Source: Orobanche coerulescens (lineage: Eukaryota > Streptophyta > Magnoliopsida > Lamiales > Orobanchaceae). From it: a DNA stretch of 64,000 nt. This document shows, piece by piece, positions 21,486 through 33,673 of the stretch; position 1 is the first letter of the stretch, and every line of letters starts with the position of its first letter. Position numbers and translations under genes: made by a program. The notes below the pieces were generated by a model that saw nothing but the letters and a program-made list of their open reading frames with translations, made no database searches and had not been told where the DNA came from. Where the stretch lies: positions 77,680,762 to 77,744,761 of the forward strand of contig CM065805.1 of the NCBI GenBank assembly GCA_033398695.1, read 5' to 3'.

Positions 21486-22557
21486 TCATTCCGGCTGATG
21501 AACAGCCCTCCCACTACGAGGAGGCAAATCCTGAGTTGGAGTAAAAGTTTCAGAATCAATACGTGGTGCAGTGTTAGTTGGCGCTTGTACGATTGGTATA
21601 GACGGAGTCTCGCCCCTCAGCCCTTCCAGAATTATCTCACTCATGGGTTTGTGACTAATCATATAATCCTCCTCTAGGAATCGGGCATTGGTGCTAACAA
21701 TGACCTTCTGATCCTGGGGACTATAGAACAAGCCACCATTCGTTCCCTTAGGATATCTTACAAACACTCGCACATCTGTACGAGATACCAACTTATCAGC
21801 TTCCTTATTCAGCACATGTGATGGAGTACCCCAAATCCGAACATTTCCTAGACTGGGCCTACGCCCACTCTACAGTTATGTGGGTGTTTTTGGAACTGAT
21901 TTCGAAGGCACCAGGTTTAGAATGTACGCCGTTGTTTCTAAGACATATCCCCAAAACGAAATAGGTAAATCTGAATAACTCATCATTGATCTAACCATTT
22001 CTAAAAGAGTCTTATTCCTTCTTTCAGCCACACCATTTTGTTGTGGAGTTCCCCTCATTCGCCAAGAAATCCAAAAACTCTCCACTAAGGTATTCGCCAC
22101 CACGATCAGATCGTAGTGACTTGATACTCTTCCCATGACGCTTCTCCGTTTCTGCCTTGAAGTCTCTAAACTTTTAATAGGCTTAAGACTTACGTCGCAT
22201 CAAATAGATGTATCCATATCTCAAATAATCATCTATAAACGTGATGAAGTATTCGAAACCACCTCTAGCATGGACATTCATTGGACCACATACATCCGTA
22301 TGAACCAATTCTAACACATTGTGAGCACGATTTCACTTGGTTTTAAAAACCCTTTTTGTCATCTTACCTTCCAGACAGGATTCACAAATTAGAAATGACT
22401 CAACTTGGAGATAATCTAATGGGCCATCATCTACCAATCTTTGAATTCTTCCAATGTTTACATGCCCTAACCGTAAATGCCACAGATATGTTTGGTTTAT
22501 GCTTGAAGGTTTTTTTCTCTTTTTAGGTTTAGACAAAGAGTTAAGTGATTTATGCAT
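21486..22557 (-). pseudogene. K2 integrase (with GAG-pre-integrase zinc region)
   Basis: Starts with WHLRLGHVNIGRIQRL and CESCLEGKMTKR (about 22480-22340), the His/Cys zinc region. The core follows in changing frames: HTDVCGPM (about 22290), RSDRGGEYL (about 22110) and QQNGVAERRNKTLLE (about 22050), so all three catalytic acids can be seen. The tail to 21486 holds Copia C-terminal sequence (VFVRYPKGTNGGLFYSPQ region). The protein would insert element DNA into the genome. Frames shift near 22140 and 21850 and the N-terminal partner domains are missing. Confidence 0.8.
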
Positions 22558-22822
22558 AGGAGTTTGTGCAGTATTAACGATATATAGTCCATCATTAAAA
22601 ATACCTTTGCAAATATATTCATCATTTCTTTTCCTAATAATGGCATCATCATCAAAAGAAACTGAATAACCATCGTATTTTAATTTAGAAACCGAAATTA
22701 AATTGGGTCATATCACCTGCAAGAACACATCTAGCAAAATAGTCCAACATCAAAGTATATGAATATTTAAATTGCTATCAATTAATCACCAAAAAGCCTA
22801 AAAATTCGGCTCCGATAACAAT

Positions 22823-24306
22823 TGTTGGAAGTGAAAACGCAGCGGAAGCGAAGTTTGGGAAATTTGGTAATCGCGTTTTACGCATCCACGAGCATAAGAT
22901 CTATTTAGGCATGCTAATTAATTAATTACTAAGACTAATAAGCAATTTAAACATTATCTATTATTTATTAAATGAATATGTAGGTTATATAAATATCCTA
23001 ATCTAGATATAAAAGATCATAGGGTATTACATTTGAAGCGAATTGGTTGCTTTCGTCTTGATCACCTTATATTTCTACCTTTAGACCTAGAGTGTGATCC
23101 GCCTTAACCCGGACGTTGTGTGGGCAACGAGCTACCGGATCTTTCTTGGACAACTATGGGATCGGCCAAAATTTTATCCCTCACAATTCTCGATTTTCTT
23201 TTCTTCAAGTAATTCCAATATGTAGCAAGAATTAAAGTGTTCTCTCAATTGTGGAATCAAAGACACAAGTCAAGATCCACAATTAAACACTTAGAAGAAA
23301 AAATCGAAATTTCTTGTGTATGAATAATGCTAAATCGGCCAACACCCATAAGTCCTATATATAGGCTCTTGGACTACTACTAGGGATCTTAAGGGGGATT
23401 ATGGAAGGACTCCCAATAAATTCATCTTACCTTATTAGGACTCTTCCTAATATAATGAATTTATTAGTATCAACTTAGTCTACTAAAAGGTTGATATTGC
23501 ACTTCCTACCAAAATCCAAAATTACGAAATTGGGCTCCTTATTAAATATATTATTTTCCATGTTTAAGATATCGAATGTCCATTAATTAATTATAAACTA
23601 CTGACAGCTTTAATTAATTAATATCTTATCCAAGAGTAGTACCACTCGAACCTTATTATTATATCGGAATTAAATCCAACTACAGGATTTAATATAATAA
23701 TCATTATCGAGATCCTCAAGGGGACATCATCAACCCGCACGAGTCGGGACACGATTTCTAGTAATAATAATAACTGTCGTATAAATAATATTATTGCCCG
23801 AGATACGAGACTTATTGAGTCGATCATTTTGACTCTCACCATGGTAAATCAAAGCAGTAAGTATTATAAATACACAATTAGATATTATATACTTAGAATT
23901 AATAAATAATAATTATCCTAGATTTACGTTCTTCTTACAGTCAGTACAGAAGACACTATCTCACCTCGATCCTGTTTAACGTATGCAAATAAGCTAATGC
24001 ATGCTAATAGTCAAGACCAACTAATCTCAAGCATACACTACAACCTTTTATATAATTCGTCTAATAATTATATAGGTTGTGAACTATTATATTATTTTAT
24101 AAGGCACCGATAATGTGATCTTCCATGTGACACCAACACACCATATTATCTACAATATAAAATAATTAGACATTTCATTTTCATAACCATAACGTGAATA
24201 AATATGCAAAACATGTGATTAAATATAATTAATATTCTCATAGGTAGTAACAGGGAAATTAGGTAATACAAGCATAAAGTATGCTTTGCAGTATACAATC
24301 CTAACA
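22823..24306 (-). repeat. K2 5' LTR (element orientation minus)
   Basis: 1484 bp, with the primer site on the minus strand just left of 22823 and the imperfect duplication CAACC at 24307-24311. Confidence 0.9.
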
Positions 24307-24856
24307 CAACCATGCCGGTTTGACGGGACCTATGGTGACACGTGACACAAGTTCATGGGGTCAGGACTGGTTGTTGTGATTGATGTGTTTGATTCCAACC
24401 GTACGGGTTCGGCGGAACCTACGATGAAACGTGACACAGGTTCACGGGGTCAGGACTGTTTGTTGTGATTTATGTGTTTGATTCCTTTCATGCGGGTTGT
24501 CGAACCTACGGAGACCCGTGGCAGGAGATCACGGAGTCATGAATACATTTTGATAAATCGAAGCTTTGAAAGAATGTTTTTAAGAAAATAATGTTGGGCC
24601 AAGCCCCACAAAATTGTGGAAATATTTTCGTACTATAAAGTGTTGATATACGGATTGAGATTTGGACTAAGTCCCTGAAGTTTACGACCTCATCGGTTCG
24701 TGAAGTTTACTTGTATTTGAACTTAATGGACTGTTTTGTTTTATTGTTTGATCCGGAGGGTCAAGCCTTCGATCATTCTGTGATGTTAGCCTGTTAGGTC
24801 CTCATGGGAAGGGGCTTCGGCGTGTAATATTCCCATGTAGATTTGGGGATGTTACA
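24307..24856 (+). repeat. G1 3' LTR, right part
   Basis: Resumes the LTR after K2 and ends GGGATGTTACA before ACAGG (24857-24861). About 0.4 kb present in the 5' LTR (13470-13925) is missing here near 24680. Confidence 0.85.
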
Positions 24857-24861
24857 ACAGG

Positions 24862-26650
24862 AGGTATTGATTCCTCATGTATTTTTTCTTGGGCAGCTTC
24901 CTATTGCGGGGGATGGGAGTGATGTCTTTCTGAGGTCCCCTGACCCTGTTGGTATGGCATTTTCGACATTTCTCCTTCCCTTGCCTCTTCGCAGCTGATC
25001 CTCAGACCGGCCTGTAGAGCATCGTTGTCGGCGTCTGAGTCAAGGTTAGATTTGTGGCTGTTTGAAGGAGCTTTGTCACTGGACTGTGACTTCCCTTTCA
25101 GTCGGACCTTCTCTTCTTCCAAGTAATAGTTGGAAATCAGGTCCAGGCAAAAGTGATCCTCCCATCGGATCAAGACTTCGATATTCTGGGTGTCTGTGAC
25201 CTCTAGAGCAAAAAGTTCTTCCTGTTCCCACTCATCTCAGTGGTACAGGACATCGTAAGGGGCGACCCTATATAACTTCCAAGTCAAGAAGCACTCAAAG
25301 GCTTGCTCGATCTGTACCTGGAGAAGAGTTTCGCTAATGACAACGGATGTGGAGGGGCGCCATACAGTAGTTGGGTCTACTGTGCGAATGGGATCCTGAA
25401 CAGGTATGGGAGCCTGTTTCGGATAGGGATCCTGAACAGGGGATGGCACCCGTGGGGAGAGGGATCCTGCACAGTGTGGGTATCATGTCAGGAGAAGTGG
25501 CATTTGGCTCCATGGGGGCAGCCAACTCACCAGAGCCCTCCAACTTGGCAAATAGTTGATCATCCCTCATAGCCGCCACAGGCTCGGGATGCAACTATTC
25601 CTTCCATAAGGGTTGCGCCCTGTAGGATATGTACAGCGGCTGGAACAGTAGTAACATCTACAGTGACCGTTGTAGTCACTGTAGCCTCGATCTTAAAAGC
25701 CTTCTTGGACTTCTTCTTCTCTACAGCGTGAGGTGACCTGCTGTCGGAGATACTCCTCTTTCTTTTCTTCTTCTCCTCACTAGCAACCCTGACAGTGACA
25801 TCCCTAGGGTCACTAGAGATGGGCATATGCTTGGCAAGGGTCCTGCTTGGCAACAATTTGAATTTTTTGTAAATCGTGGGCTCGATCCCACCTATGAACT
25901 TCCTTGTGCCAATCTTCTTGGCATCGGGAGATTGTTGCACTCCACAGTTAGTGAGGATATCGTTAAGGATGAGGCCGAAAGATCTCTTCGCACTCTCCGA
26001 TTTGGCGGCCTCCTCTTGGGTCCTTTTCATCAACACTTGGAACCAGTTAACCCTTTCACTGGGCATAACGGCTACCATCATCCGAAAGCGAAGGTTAGTG
26101 CACATCTCGAAGGCTCATGTCCGGGTCTCAATCACCTGGCAACAGAAGTCGTGGAGATAATATATGGCAGACAAAAGTTTTTTTTGTGGCATGACGGGTG
26201 GACATTTTTATCCAACTCGTCGCCCGTGAACAACCCCCAGTAGGCTCTCAACACGTTCTCCGACCCGAAGGTCTAAAGTTCTTCCATTTTCAGGCCATCG
26301 AAAGGTAGCCTGAACAAGTTTTCCAGCAATTCTCTGTTCACAGAGACCTCGATCCCTTGAACGGTGACAAAGATTTTAGATATATCACCTCATCTTTTCT
26401 ATGAGGAGAACTTAATCGAATCATCCAGATAAAACTCTACAACGATATGCTCATCATAGAGCTCAGCGTGATGACTAGCAAGACGGTACAATCCTTGCTG
26501 TTTGATTCTAGACACAACAAGTTCCATTCCATCGCTGTCATCTCCTTCGGAATGGATTCTCTCCATAACAATAGTCATGGCGAAGATACGCCCATCGATG
26601 ATTGTCTCCTTCTTCATCAAGAAAAGGAAGGAAGTCTAGGAAGTTGCCAT
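24862..26650 (-). pseudogene. 5' part of the minus-strand repetitive protein gene
   Basis: On the minus strand an ATG at 26650 (MATS, then TAG) is followed in the same frame by SRIKQQGLYRLASHHAELYD, EHIVVEFYLDDSI and, across shifts, VTVQGIEVSVNRELLENLFR, LRAYWGLFTGDEL and RMMVAVMPSERVNWFQVL. A basic Ser/Lys-rich stretch (EEKKKRKRSIS, about 25770) and acidic low-complexity sequence follow. From memory this layout matches an uncharacterised, very abundant protein family of Lamiales plant genomes, thought to be retroelement-associated; I give no function. At least five stops or shifts are present. The downstream half is at 720-2274 beyond G1. A TATA box lies 130 bp upstream (26781-26790). Confidence 0.5.
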
Positions 26651-26780
26651 TGATGCAGAGAAACAAAGTTTGAAGAAACTAAGGACTGATGCAGTAATTT
26701 GTAGAAAGTATGTGAACTGTTTGCTCTAGACTTCTTTAATATACAGAAAGTGTAAAGAGTCAAAGGGAACAAAATACAGT

Positions 26781-26790
26781 CCTTTTATAG
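26781..26790 (-). promoter_or_regulatory. TATA box of the minus-strand repetitive gene
   Basis: CTATAAAAGG on the minus strand, about 130 bp before the ATG at 26650. Element B begins 20 bp upstream (26811), so only a core promoter remains attached. Confidence 0.55.
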
Positions 26791-26810
26791 GTTGTAGAGA
26801 AGATTAGGGT

Positions 26811-27793
26811 TGTTGTGCGGCGATTAATATGCCTCAATAGGCGATCGGCATCACGATCAGAGAAGCCGACCATAGAAAACATACTCTGGGCAAACGCCCA
26901 GCGATCGGCACAATACGGCGACCGTCTTTTGGTACCCAGCGATCGTCTTTTGGTACCCAGCGATCGTCTTTTGATATCTGGCGATCGTCTTTAATGAGCG
27001 AACCAGAGGCGATCATCTCGTGCCACGTATGGATCCAACATCCATCAAAGTCGTCGAAGACCGAATCTTAGACGGTGGCCCATGTGCGGATCTTCAAAGG
27101 GCACCGACAGATAGGACCTTTGACCCCAGCCTGTCACCTACCACACCTACCGACAGGACCGCCGAAAGGTACAAAGTGGGTCCTTCCCGGACAGCGACCC
27201 AGGACGCGTGCTGGATCCCCATTGGCTCGCACAGCTGGCCACCAGCAGCGGCCCCAGACTTTAAGGGAACAGCCCCACGTGACGGGACGATCGGCCATCT
27301 TATTATAATATAGAAAATGGCGGTCGCCCACGATCGCCTGAGAGGTCCCAACTACCTTGTCCCCTATAAATAGAGAACTCACTGCAGTGGCCAGGGGGAC
27401 GCGATTTTACCGTAAATGCAGTGAAAAATACACACAGAAAGAGAATCAAAGACTCATCTGGCAACCACTTATACATTCAGTGATATTAATACACACTTAT
27501 CATACATCCCAAGCAAGAACTCACAGATTTACATATCTGGTTCTTCCGGCAATCTACTAGCTCTACAGCCTAGATAACTAGAAGTCTTTACACTCATTGT
27601 AATAGATTCTAACATTAATATTTGTACTCGACAGTATATTTATTAATAACATCTCGCGAGAGCATTCAAGCCCGGGATTAATAACCCCGGCAAATCTTGT
27701 GTTATCTATTTTCTCACGAAAATGTTCTCGCATTTGTTTGTTACTCGATCATTCCAGCAATACTATCTTCGGATAATATTTTGGGTAACAACA
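26811..27793 (+). repeat. B 5' LTR
   Basis: 983 bp with TGTTGT...ACAACA ends. TATAAATA at 27365-27372 is the likely TATA box. The first 200 bp are rich in CGATCG words. It matches the reverse complement of 34940-35846. Confidence 0.88.
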
Positions 27794-27920
27794 TTTGGCG
27801 CTAGAGGAAGGGCATCAAAACCTTCATTTTTATTCCTACCGTCTCGAAGAACACTCACTGTTCTCCGGACATATACTTGAAGAAACACACACTGTTCTTC
27901 AACAGAAAAGCCTTCAGAAA

Positions 27921-29650
27921 ATGACGTCTGCTACGACTTGCAAGAGAGCCACCCTAAGATCCGCTGGAAATCTCATTCCGGCCCGGACCGAATCCCAGCC
28001 CACGGCGGAAGGCGACCGTGGCGACGCTAGGCTCTCACTCCCGCCCCCGAGGGACGGTTCTAGCCTCTCACTCGATCAGTTCTAGACCGCCGAACAGATC
28101 GAGGAGGCTATAGCATCCTCAGGGAGCGACGGAAGGCCTACGACTCGCCCACCATCACTCCGTCGGCCATCCGCCGGGCAGGCAAGCGGAAGCTTAAGGG
28201 GATCTATGTTGAGAAATCGACAGAAAGCCCCGAGCCGCAGGAGAAGGCTCTCGTGAGGCGGGACGATTCCGTCTTCAGCCGCCTAGGGAGCGATCCCTCA
28301 TGGAGACCCGGGCACTCAGGCCCCAGCCGGGAGACATCGGAGTCCGAATCCTTTACCAGGAGTTCGGCATATCCGACTCCCATGAGACAAGTCGGTCAGC
28401 GAGCCCCTGCCCGCCCAAGGAATGAACCCACTGGCAGGGAGCTCGTCATTCACCACGGGTCTAGGGGATCAGTACACGATCGCCTTGGTTCGCGCTCTGA
28501 GAGCCACTCGGCGAGCAGTCAGGCAACGGCGATGGCCGCCATGCAATGCCAGCTCGACGAGATGAAGGCGCTCCTGGAAAATGGGGCAGGCGCCAGGAAA
28601 TCGATCATTGGACCAAGCGAACCACTCACGACTCAGATCAAGCTCGCCCCAGTCCAACCAACGATCAATCCCCCACAAACACCTCTATATGGGGGGAGAT
28701 CGGATCCGGAAACCCACTTGAGCAAATTCTGGATCTACATGACCGGATGCAGAGCATCAGATGCGACCAAGTGTCGAATGTTCCCATTAACCCTGGGCGA
28801 CCTCGCCCACAGTTGGTACATCTCACTACCACCTCGCTCAATCAACTGCTTTGAGAAGCTGGCGAAAGGCTTCACGTCGTACTTCGCCGCCAAAGTCGCT
28901 CGCCCTGAAGTCCCCCACCGCATGATGAAAATCAGGTAGGGGAAGGACGAATCAGATAAGGATTACATCGACCGGGTAGACGAGATAGTCCTCACCGGCG
29001 AGCCCATCAGCGACGAGCTCGCCCTATACTCAGTCCTGGGCGGATTCTGCGGGCACTCAGCCATGTTCAGGCACCTCACCAAGGACATTCCTCCGACCTA
29101 CTCGGTCTTCCGCGTCAGAGCCGCCGACTTTTTGGCCAGGCAGAGGATGCTCTCCCTCCGTTTAGACGAGGCACCGTCCAGAGAAGGAAAGGCGCCATCC
29201 CATGTCCAGAAGAAGGCGGTCGCCAAGCCGCCTGGCGAGTTCAAAGCCTTCGAGGATGTAGAGGTCCACCTTCTCCACAACCTCAACTTATCTCCGGCCC
29301 ATATCTTCAACGTGATCAAAGGGCGCGAGTGGCTCTCCAAACCAAAGCCGATAAGGGACCACGGTCACCTAGATCGCAGCAAATCCTGTGCATACCACAA
29401 GAGTCCCGGCCACAACACCAGCCAATTCCGCGACCTCCTCAGACAGCTCTGGCGATTGTTTGAGGAAGGCAAACTGGACAACTTGGTCACCAAGCCAGAA
29501 CCTAGGACGGAGAGAGCCGGAGGGCACGAGCGCCGACCAAACGAAAGAACTCCTCCCAATCCAGTCGCCAGAATCGAGCATGAGCCGGAGTACTCTGATG
29601 AGTCGATCCCTCCGATCAACCCTGGCGGTCGGATCAACATGCTTCAAGCA
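27921..29650 (+). pseudogene. B gag
   Basis: The ATG at 27921 (MTSATTCKRA) matches the A1/A2 gag starts; LDQF-stop-TAEQIEEAI follows in the same frame, then a shift near 28200 moves to the main frame. The core reads GDLAHSWYISLPPRSINCFE, RPEVPHRMMKIR, DYIDRVDEIVLTGEPISDE and RVRAADFLARQRM (to about 29150). TAG 28937-28939 replaces the Gln that A1 still has (IRQGE), a CAG-to-TAG change. A Tat-type zinc-like motif at about 29385 reads CAYHKSPGHNTSQF, where the last Cys is Phe. It would form particles around element RNA. Despite the three lesions the frame is otherwise continuous into pol. Confidence 0.8.
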
Positions 29651-32600
29651 AGATATGGAAACCTCGGGGGCCTTTCCCCGGTTTCCACCATGTCAAATAG
29701 GAAGCGAAAGGCCAAGCTGAGGGCGTTCGCCGGGGTCCATACCGTGGTACCTCCGGAGCCGACCATTTCTAAAGACGCACTCATCACCTTCTCCAACAAG
29801 GACAGGGAGGGAGTGCAATGCCCCAAAGAGGATGCACTGGTGATCTCTGCTTGTATCCTTGGGAAGATGGTCGATCGCGTGCTGGTCGATAATGGAAGTT
29901 TCTGCAACATCATATTCAAATCCGCCCTGGACCAGCTCGGCAACTTGACCAAATTCATCAAGCCGTTCGACACCGTGCTCCAAGGGTTCGGCGACAACAC
30001 AGTTCAAGCCTACGGAAAGATCAAGATCTCTGTCGAGCTAATATGCTTTTACGATCCCAAGGTTAGGATTACTAGGAACCTAAACTTTGTAATCATAGAT
30101 AGGCCCAGCATCTATAATGGGTTCCTAGGTCGCCCCTTTCTAGAAACCGCCTCGTCCTTCTTTTACTGTATCAAATTCCCCACTGCCGATGGGACGGTCG
30201 GTACTGTAAAAGGAGATCAGCTAATGGCAAAAAGATGTTTGAATTACTCCTATGTTGTTACTTCTTTCAATACTTCCCATGCTATGTATAACATTGAAGC
30301 GATTGACGATCAACCCATGGAGATCGACGAGCCGAGCACATCATACCAACCCGACTCAGAGGACGTCATCTCGGTTCGATTAATGGACGACATCGAGCCA
30401 AGGATCGGTTTCGAGCCAAGTCTCGACATCGATCCAAGGATCGAGTTCAGAGATCGTTCCAAACGAGAGGCGACCGTCCCCGTAGAAAAGTTGGAAGGCA
30501 TTACGATGGACCCGGCTCATCCAGAACGGGAAGTACAGATCGGCACAAGCATCGACCGTGAACTAAAAGGGGATCTGATCAATTTGCTACGTAAGAACAT
30601 CGGAGTCTTTACCTCGTCGCATCAAGATATGGTCGGCATAAGTCCTGAGCATGCTTGCCACTATCTAAAGATCGACCCGGCAATGAAGCCTGTTCACCAA
30701 AAACGTAGGAAATTCGGTCCCGAAAAATACGCGGCGCTCGACGTAGAAGTCGAAAAATTACTCAACAACAAATTAATCGGGGTAGCTACAGACGAACCAC
30801 AATGGGTCGCCAACGCGGTACACGTCAAGAAGCCAACTGGTTCCTGGAGGTTATGCATCGACTTCACCGACCTCAACGCGGCATGTCCAAAAGATCACTT
30901 TCCGATGCCTCATATTGATCACCTGGTCAATAGCACAGCAGGTTGCGAAATGATGTCGTTTATGGATGCCTTCGCCGGATATCATCAAATCCCAATGGCG
31001 GAGAAAGACATAAAACACACATCTTTCCACACGGAAAAAGACATATACTTTTGGGTCTGAATGCCGTTCGGCTTGAAAAACGCAGGGGCAACCTACCAGC
31101 GACTAGTCAACAGAATGTTCGCCAATCAGATCGGCAAGACCATAGAGGTCTACATTGACGACATCGTGGTCAAAAGCCTCAAAAAGGAAGATTACCTCAA
31201 TGATCTCGCTGAGACGTTCGCCATCCTCGAGAAGTTCAACATGAAACTGAACCCCAAGAAATGCAACTTCGGGGTGGGCTCTGGGAAATTCCTGGGGCAC
31301 ATCGTGAGCCAAAGGGGGATCGAGGTGAACCCCACCAAGATTCAGGCGATCCTTGACATGAAGGAGCCGCGGAACATCAAGCAGGTGCAACGCCTCGCAG
31401 GTTGTCTAGCCGCCCTCAACCGTTTCATATCTCGACTTGGCGATAAAAGCAAGCCTTTCTTTGCGACCATCAAAAACAAGAAGTTCGCATGGACGAAGGA
31501 AAGTCAGATAGCGTTCGCCAAAGTAAAGGAATATCTATCTAGCCCCCAGATCCTGGCTAAGCCGATCCCCAGTGAGAAATTATTCCTTTACCTAGCGGCC
31601 TCGGAGGTCGCGCTGAGTGCCGTCTTGGTGCGAGCGGAGGGACAAGTCCATTTGCCGATCTACTATGTTAGTCAAGCGCTCCACGACGCTGAAACACGCT
31701 ATACACCATTGGAGAAGATCGCCTATGCCCTTGTCATGAGTGTTCGTAAGCTAAGGGCTTATTTCTTCGAACATCAAGTGGAAGTCCTGACAACTCTACC
31801 TCTAAGGCAAGTTCTACATCGACCGGACACCAACGGGCGACTCCTCAAGTGGTCGCTGGAGATCTCCCAATACGATATCACATACGCCCCTCGCACGGCG
31901 ATCAAAGGCCAAGCTCTGGCGGACTTCGTGGTGGAATTAACTTTCCCTCACAGTCCGACCCAGATCGGACGACCTGCCTGGAAGTTATATGTGGATGGAT
32001 CGGCGACCAATTCACGAGCAGGGGCAGGGATTGTCCTCCTCAGTCCCGACGTACAAAGTTTCACTAACGCTGTGCGTTTTAGTTTTTGTGCGACCAACAA
32101 TGAAGCCGAATACGAAGCCTTGGTAGGCGGGCTCGATCTAGCCCTCGCCCTAGATGTTCGTCGCCTCCATATCTTCATGGACTCCCTTTTGGTCGTGAAC
32201 CAAGTCAAGGGAGAATATGAGGCGCGCGGCGAACAGATGGTCAAATACCAAGAGCTGGTCGCCGAAATGTGCACAAAATTTGAAGAAGTGCTAATCGAAC
32301 AAATCCCGAGAGAGCACAACTCCCTGGCCGATGCCCTTTCCAAACTAGCATCATCGGATGGGGCAGCCGACTTCTCCAATATCCAAATCACAAAGTCAGC
32401 AAGGCCAGCGATCGACAGAAGCCTGGTTACCACGGTTGCCATCGCCAAGGAGAACTGGATGACTCCGTTCATCAAATACTTAAAGGATGGAACAGTCCCT
32501 GACGACCGTGTTAAAGCTCGCCAACTCCAGCTCCGTGCGACCAGATATACTCTATTGGACGACCGACTTTACATGCGAGCCTTCAGCCTTCCCCTCCTCA

Positions 32601-33673
32601 AGTGTATTACACCGGAGGAAGGTCGGCTCATTTTAGCCGAGATCCATGACGGAATTTGTGGAAACCATGCGGGCGGGCGAGCTCTCATCCATAAGACAAC
32701 CAGGCAAGGTTTTTTCTGGCCATCACTTCAGAAGGATGCGATCGCGTATGCCAGATCGTGTCATATGTGTCAGATAATGGGCCCCAACATTAAACTATCC
32801 CCCGAACAGCTCACCTCCATGTATAGTCCTTGGCCATTTGCGCAATGGGGCATCGACCTTATAGGTCCCTTGCCGACGGCTCCAGGGGGCTGTAAGTTCG
32901 CCATCGTAGGGGTCGACTATTTCACCAAATGGGCTGAGGCCGAACCGCTCAACAAGATCGGCCAAGAACAACTGATCAAGTTTTTCTGGAGAAACATCAT
33001 ATGCCGATTCGGTCTGCCCCAGGCCATCATCTCCGACAACAGAAAGCAGTTCGAGGGCTTAGAAGTCATGCAATTCTGTGATAAATGGGGAATCAAAAGA
33101 TTGTTTTCAGCACCCTATCACCCTCAGACGAACGGACAGGTAGAGGCTGTGAACAAGATCCTCAAACACATAATTAAAGCGCGACTCGAATCCAGGCAAG
33201 GGCGATGGGCGAGCGAGCTCCCAGACATTTTGTGGTCTTATCGAACGACGACCCGTAATTCAACCGGCGTAACCCCATTCGCCCTCGCCTTCGGAACAGA
33301 AGCGGTGATTCCTTCGGAGATCGCCGTCCTCAGCCATCGAACCGAACAAAAGATGACGACCGACAACGATATGGCCCAACGAATCGACCTAGACGTGCTC
33401 GAAGAACGACGGCTGACCTCAGAAATGAAGAACACGATCCACAAAAGGAGAGCCGAGAAGTTCTTCAATTCAAAGGTCAAAGAAAGAAGGTTTCAAGTGG
33501 GCGATCTCGTCCTCAAGAAGATCCAAACCCACACAGGCGTTTTTGGTCCGAACTGGGAAGGACCTTTCAGGATATCTAAATGGCTAACTAAGGGAGCCTA
33601 CGAACTTGAACATCCTGACGGTACCTCGGACCAATATCCTGGGCAGGTGCATCTGAAGAAATACTACCAGTGA
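29651..33673 (+). pseudogene. B pol: protease, RT, RNase H, second RNase H, integrase
   Basis: One frame with a single TGA (31058-31060) just before MPFGLKNAGATYQRL. Protease: VLVDNGSFCNIIF (about 29878). Reverse transcriptase: LCIDFTDLNAACPKDHFPMP (about 30855), then YIDDIVV with codons 31151-31162. RNase H: IYYVSQALHDAETRYTPLEK (about 31660). Second RNase H: WKLYVDGSATNSRAGAGIVL (31978 on), with NNEAEYEALVGGL and DSLLVVNQVKGEY. Integrase: zinc site GNHAGGRALIHKTT and CHMCQIMG (about 32660-32780), catalytic acids in WGIDLIGPLP (32847), IISDN (33028) and TNGQVEAVNK (33133), all kept, and a C-terminal FQVGDLVL...GPFRISK region. The polyprotein copies and inserts the element. Only the TGA breaks it, so this is the best-preserved pol in the window. 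Confidence 0.9.

Larger units (their letters stand above)
18313..24306 (-). mobile_element. K2: Ty1/Copia element lacking gag and protease
   Basis: Two 1484-bp LTRs (18313-19796 and 22823-24306), TGTTGG...CCTAACA in plus reading, flank a 3.0-kb interior coding on the minus strand. The target duplication is TAACC (18308-18312) against CAACC (24307-24311), one mismatch. On the minus strand a primer site (TGTTATCGGAGC) follows the right LTR and a polypurine tract (AAGTGGGAGA) precedes the left LTR. Coding order is GAG-pre-integrase, integrase, reverse transcriptase, RNase H. Gag and protease are absent because the interior starts almost directly at the integrase zinc region. Domain wording suggests a Tork/Angela-type lineage, tentatively. 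Confidence 0.9.
2280..24856 (+). mobile_element. G1: gag-only Ty3/gypsy (chromovirus-like) element
   Basis: The element has a 5' LTR (2280-3821 plus 13034-14097), a tRNA-Met type primer site at 14102, a gag gene (15399-16520), a polypurine tract (about 16645-16657) and a 3' LTR (16658-18312 plus 24307-24856). Both outer edges carry the 5-bp duplication ACAGG (2275-2279 and 24857-24861). LTR ends are TGTAAT and GTTACA. No protease, reverse transcriptase or integrase lies between gag and the 3' LTR, so it is non-autonomous. Its gag is homologous to that of G2 (43377-42823), which does carry pol. Each LTR was later split by a Copia element. The LTRs differ by point changes and by roughly 0.4 kb missing from the 3' copy around 24680, so the insertion is old. 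Confidence 0.88.

Noticed and set aside
25827..26243. Plus-strand 138-codon open frame
   Set aside because: It is the antisense shadow of the minus-strand repetitive protein and has no recognisable domain.
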